14,855 nucleotides of DNA from positions 1 to 14,855 of the forward strand of contig CAJGDX010000047.1 in assembly GCA_904502185.1 (NCBI GenBank), written 5' to 3'. Below the pieces are notes generated by a model. That model searched no databases and was not told where the DNA came from. It saw only the letters and a program-made list of their open reading frames with translations. A program made the translations under genes and the position numbers. Each line of letters begins with the position of its first letter. Within the stretch, counting starts at the first letter, position 1. Source of the stretch: an uncultured Bacteroidaceae bacterium (lineage in GTDB: Bacteria > Bacteroidota > Bacteroidia > Bacteroidales > Bacteroidaceae). Positions 14,477 to 14,855 of this stretch are shown here, piece by piece.

Positions 14477-14845
14477 TTATTGCAGCATCAGCAGCACCTC
14501 TTCCTTGATGTCGTAGGGGAGTTCGATGCCACGCTGTTGCAGACACTGCACCCACAGGTCTACCTCGTCGCTCTTCATGGTGTACAGCACGTTGCGGAAC
14601 TCCTCAATCTCCTCGTCGGTATATTCCTCGGGGTTTCGTCCCTTGTATGCATCAAGCTCCTCATCGTCGAAGTAGAGTGCCTCTGCGTCGGTATTCTTTT
14701 CGCACACAGCATGTTTGCCACAGCAACCACCCTCTACATCGTGATGTTCTTCTACCACTTCGGCGCCTTTTTTTCTGCTTTTGAACAGCATATATGCCAC
14801 TACGATGATTGCAAGAATTATAAAAAGTATTAATGTCTTATTCAT
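14477..14845 (-). CDS. Membrane-anchored acidic protein with CCGKHAVC motif, function unknown
   Basis: The 122 residues begin with a membrane segment (about 4-21, LILFIILAIIVVAYMLF) followed by positive KSRKKG, predicting a single anchor with the rest in the cytoplasm. Next come HH (34-35) and the cluster Cys41, Cys42, His45, Cys48 (CCGKHAVC), which looks able to bind a metal ion. The remainder is an acidic helical domain (about 55-122) with YFDDEELDAYKGR. I recall similar small proteins in other Bacteroidota, but I know of no established function. An AAGGAG sits only 2 bases before the ATG, unusually close for a working Shine-Dalgarno. The gene ends 18 bases before the metal permease, which suggests, but does not prove, a role in metal handling. 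Its promoter is outside the window. Confidence 0.85.
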   Translation of the reverse strand: MNKTLILFIILAIIVVAYMLFKSRKKGAEVVEEHHDVEGGCCGKHAVCEKNTDAEALYFDDEELDAYKGRNPEEYTDEEIEEFRNVLYTMKSDEVDLWVQCLQQRGIELPYDIKEEVLLMLQ

Positions 14846-14855
14846 ATCTCCTTAT

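Noticed and set aside
1..14855. CRISPR array, insertion sequence or prophage
   Set aside because: No spaced direct repeats, transposase, integrase or phage structural genes are visible on either strand.

Overview
The window looks like chromosomal DNA from a member of the Bacteroidota, most likely order Bacteroidales. The reasons are the gene families (GH97 and GH106 glycosidases, a PorX-type response regulator fused to a PglZ domain, a PorW/SprE-like TPR lipoprotein), the scarcity of Shine-Dalgarno sequences, and promoter boxes of the TAnnTTTG type. I cannot name the genus. I see no rRNA, tRNA, insertion sequence, CRISPR array or prophage gene.

Layout. Bases 1-1755 (+) hold the 3' part of a GH97 glycosidase gene that enters from the left edge and ends at a very strong hairpin terminator (1775-1807). 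Bases 1808-2050 carry no gene that I recognise, but contain an interrupted inverted repeat. Everything to the right is on the minus strand. In order of transcription (right to left) the genes are: a small membrane-anchored Cys/His protein (14477-14845), a ZnuB-like metal ABC permease (13643-14458), a PorW/SprE-like lipoprotein (10704-13568), PorX (9116-10663), TsaE (8681-9103), a 107-residue protein of unknown function (8228-8551), a YgiQ-family radical SAM protein (6353-8206), a Sir2 deacylase (5628-6332), a secreted GH106-type rhamnosidase (2348-5596) and a 56-residue rubredoxin (2111-2281). The rubredoxin gene ends at its own terminator (2051-2090).

Transcription units, inferred from spacing. 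The Cys/His protein and permease are 18 bases apart. PorW, PorX and TsaE are 40 and 12 bases apart. The 107-residue protein, YgiQ, Sir2 and GH106 are 21, 20 and 31 bases apart, with a good promoter box before the first of them. Rubredoxin lies 66 bases beyond GH106.

How the genes work together. PorX and PorW belong to the type IX secretion system of Bacteroidota, as regulator and as envelope lipoprotein. The two glycosidases point to plant or host glycan breakdown in the periplasm. TsaE (tRNA t6A synthesis), Sir2, YgiQ and rubredoxin are housekeeping or redox genes. I did not find a clearly new biological system. The most open points are the gene-free stretch with its inverted repeat, the Cys/His protein beside a lone metal permease, and a Sir2 enzyme with no cysteine.
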